Below, in pieces: positions 6,040-6,510 of a stretch of 6,510 bases of DNA. Under the pieces are notes generated by a model. That model was given only the letters and a program-made list of their open reading frames with translations, was not told the DNA's origin and made no database searches. The position numbers and the translations under genes were made by a program. Position 1 is the first letter of the stretch, and each line of letters starts with the position of its first letter. Location: the NCBI GenBank assembly GCA_024763405.1, contig JANTFQ010000140.1, positions 1 to 6,510 of the forward strand, given 5' to 3'. The stretch is from Calditrichaceae bacterium. Lineage in GTDB: Bacteria > Calditrichota > Calditrichia > Calditrichales > Calditrichaceae.

Positions 6040-6063
6040 ATAGATACTTTCAGAATAAAAAAA

Positions 6064-6510
6064 CTATTCCTCATCATTTTCTTCAATATTTTTTTCTTCC
6101 GTTACCGCAGCCTGCACGGCTTCCCAAATTTTTTCAGCAGATTTAGCGCCAATGCCTTTTAATTCCAGCAAGCCTTTCATACCGAGATCCACAATTTCAT
6201 CTTCATACAGGACATCCGCGTCGACGAGTTTTGCTTTAAGAGTATCCGGAATTCCCGCTATTTCTTCTACAGGCACCGACGTTTTCGTACTTTCTGTTTC
6301 ATATTCCGATACTTTGATGGGTTCGATTTGATAACCGGTTAACTGTGAGGCCAGACGTAAATTCTGCCCGTTCCGGCCAATCGCCAGAGACATTTTATCA
6401 TCCTCAACGATTACAACCGCCATTTTCTCATCTTCATTTACGATGACTTTAATGGGTTTTACCGGAGCCATTGCGCGGGAAATATAGAGTTCCGGTTCGG
6501 TAGCATAACT
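6064..6510 (-). CDS. nusA: Transcription termination/antitermination factor NusA, C-terminal part; 5' end outside the window
   Basis: NusA binds RNA polymerase and nascent RNA and modulates pausing, termination and antitermination. Only the last 148 codons are present, and the frame is open through the window edge, so the ATG at 6471 is an internal methionine and not the start. The fragment begins with the end of the first KH domain and the linker ELYISRAMAPVK, equivalent to the conserved family stretch between the KH domains. The second KH domain follows with AIGRNGQNLRLASQL (about visible residues 43-57). The C-terminus contains a helix-hairpin-helix-like segment, LLELKGIGAKSAEKIWEAV (about 114-132), and an acidic tail. 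This single helix-hairpin-helix end differs from the two acidic repeats of E. coli NusA. It lies directly upstream of infB, the expected operon order. Confidence 0.95.
   Translation of the reverse strand, partial: SYATEPELYISRAMAPVKPIKVIVNEDEKMAVVIVEDDKMSLAIGRNGQNLRLASQLTGYQIEPIKVSEYETESTKTSVPVEEIAGIPDTLKAKLVDADVLYEDEIVDLGMKGLLELKGIGAKSAEKIWEAVQAAVTEEKNIEENDEE

Noticed and set aside
6057..6063. Seven-T run after the nusA stop as a terminator
   Set aside because: No G/C-rich hairpin precedes it, and infB follows within 35 nt with its own ribosome binding site.
6064..6471. A complete 135-residue gene starting at the ATG at 6471
   Set aside because: The frame stays open to the window edge, and the residues upstream (ELYISRA) are conserved NusA sequence, so this is the C-terminal part of a larger nusA.

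Overview
The window is one continuous block of minus-strand housekeeping genes: the bacterial nusA-infB translation/ribosome-maturation operon running into rpsO-pnp. In transcription order (from high to low coordinates) it holds the 3' end of nusA, infB (IF-2), a DUF503/YlxP-family gene, rbfA, truB, ribF, rpsO (S15) and the 5' part of pnp (PNPase). Almost every base is coding. No mobile element, CRISPR array, tRNA, rRNA or phage gene is visible, and all long plus-strand reading frames are antisense shadows of these genes.

Organism: a bacterium with the standard code (TAA, TAG and TGA all occur as stops) and a moderate G+C content, in the mid-40s by eye. The gene order is nearly that of Firmicutes (nusA-ylxR-ylxQ-infB-ylxP-rbfA-truB-ribF-rpsO-pnp), but ylxR and ylxQ are missing. 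TruB is short and has no C-terminal PUA-like domain. NusA ends in a helix-hairpin-helix segment, and several genes have weak Shine-Dalgarno sequences. Together these suggest a member of the FCB assemblage or a neighbour (for example a Calditrichota- or Ignavibacteria-like lineage). That placement is inference with low to moderate confidence.

Layout: nusA (partial) and infB are separated by 35 nt. A 75-nt gap follows infB, measured to the preferred start of the DUF503 gene. It contains the only striking non-coding element, a perfect 16-bp inverted repeat with a one-base centre. From the DUF503 gene to ribF the genes overlap (1, 29 and 23 nt), which implies translational coupling. Short gaps of 14 and 24 nt then precede rpsO and pnp, each with a good Shine-Dalgarno sequence placed in a small palindrome.

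How the genes work together: IF-2 starts translation, RbfA and probably the DUF503 protein act in 30S assembly or maturation, TruB makes pseudouridine-55 in tRNA, S15 is an early 30S assembly protein, NusA couples transcription elongation and termination to this machinery, and PNPase degrades RNA. RibF, which makes FMN and FAD, is the metabolic member that commonly travels with truB. No new biological system is evident. The points worth a second look are the infB-DUF503 hairpin with a tiny upstream reading frame, the compact overlap architecture, and the reduced TruB.
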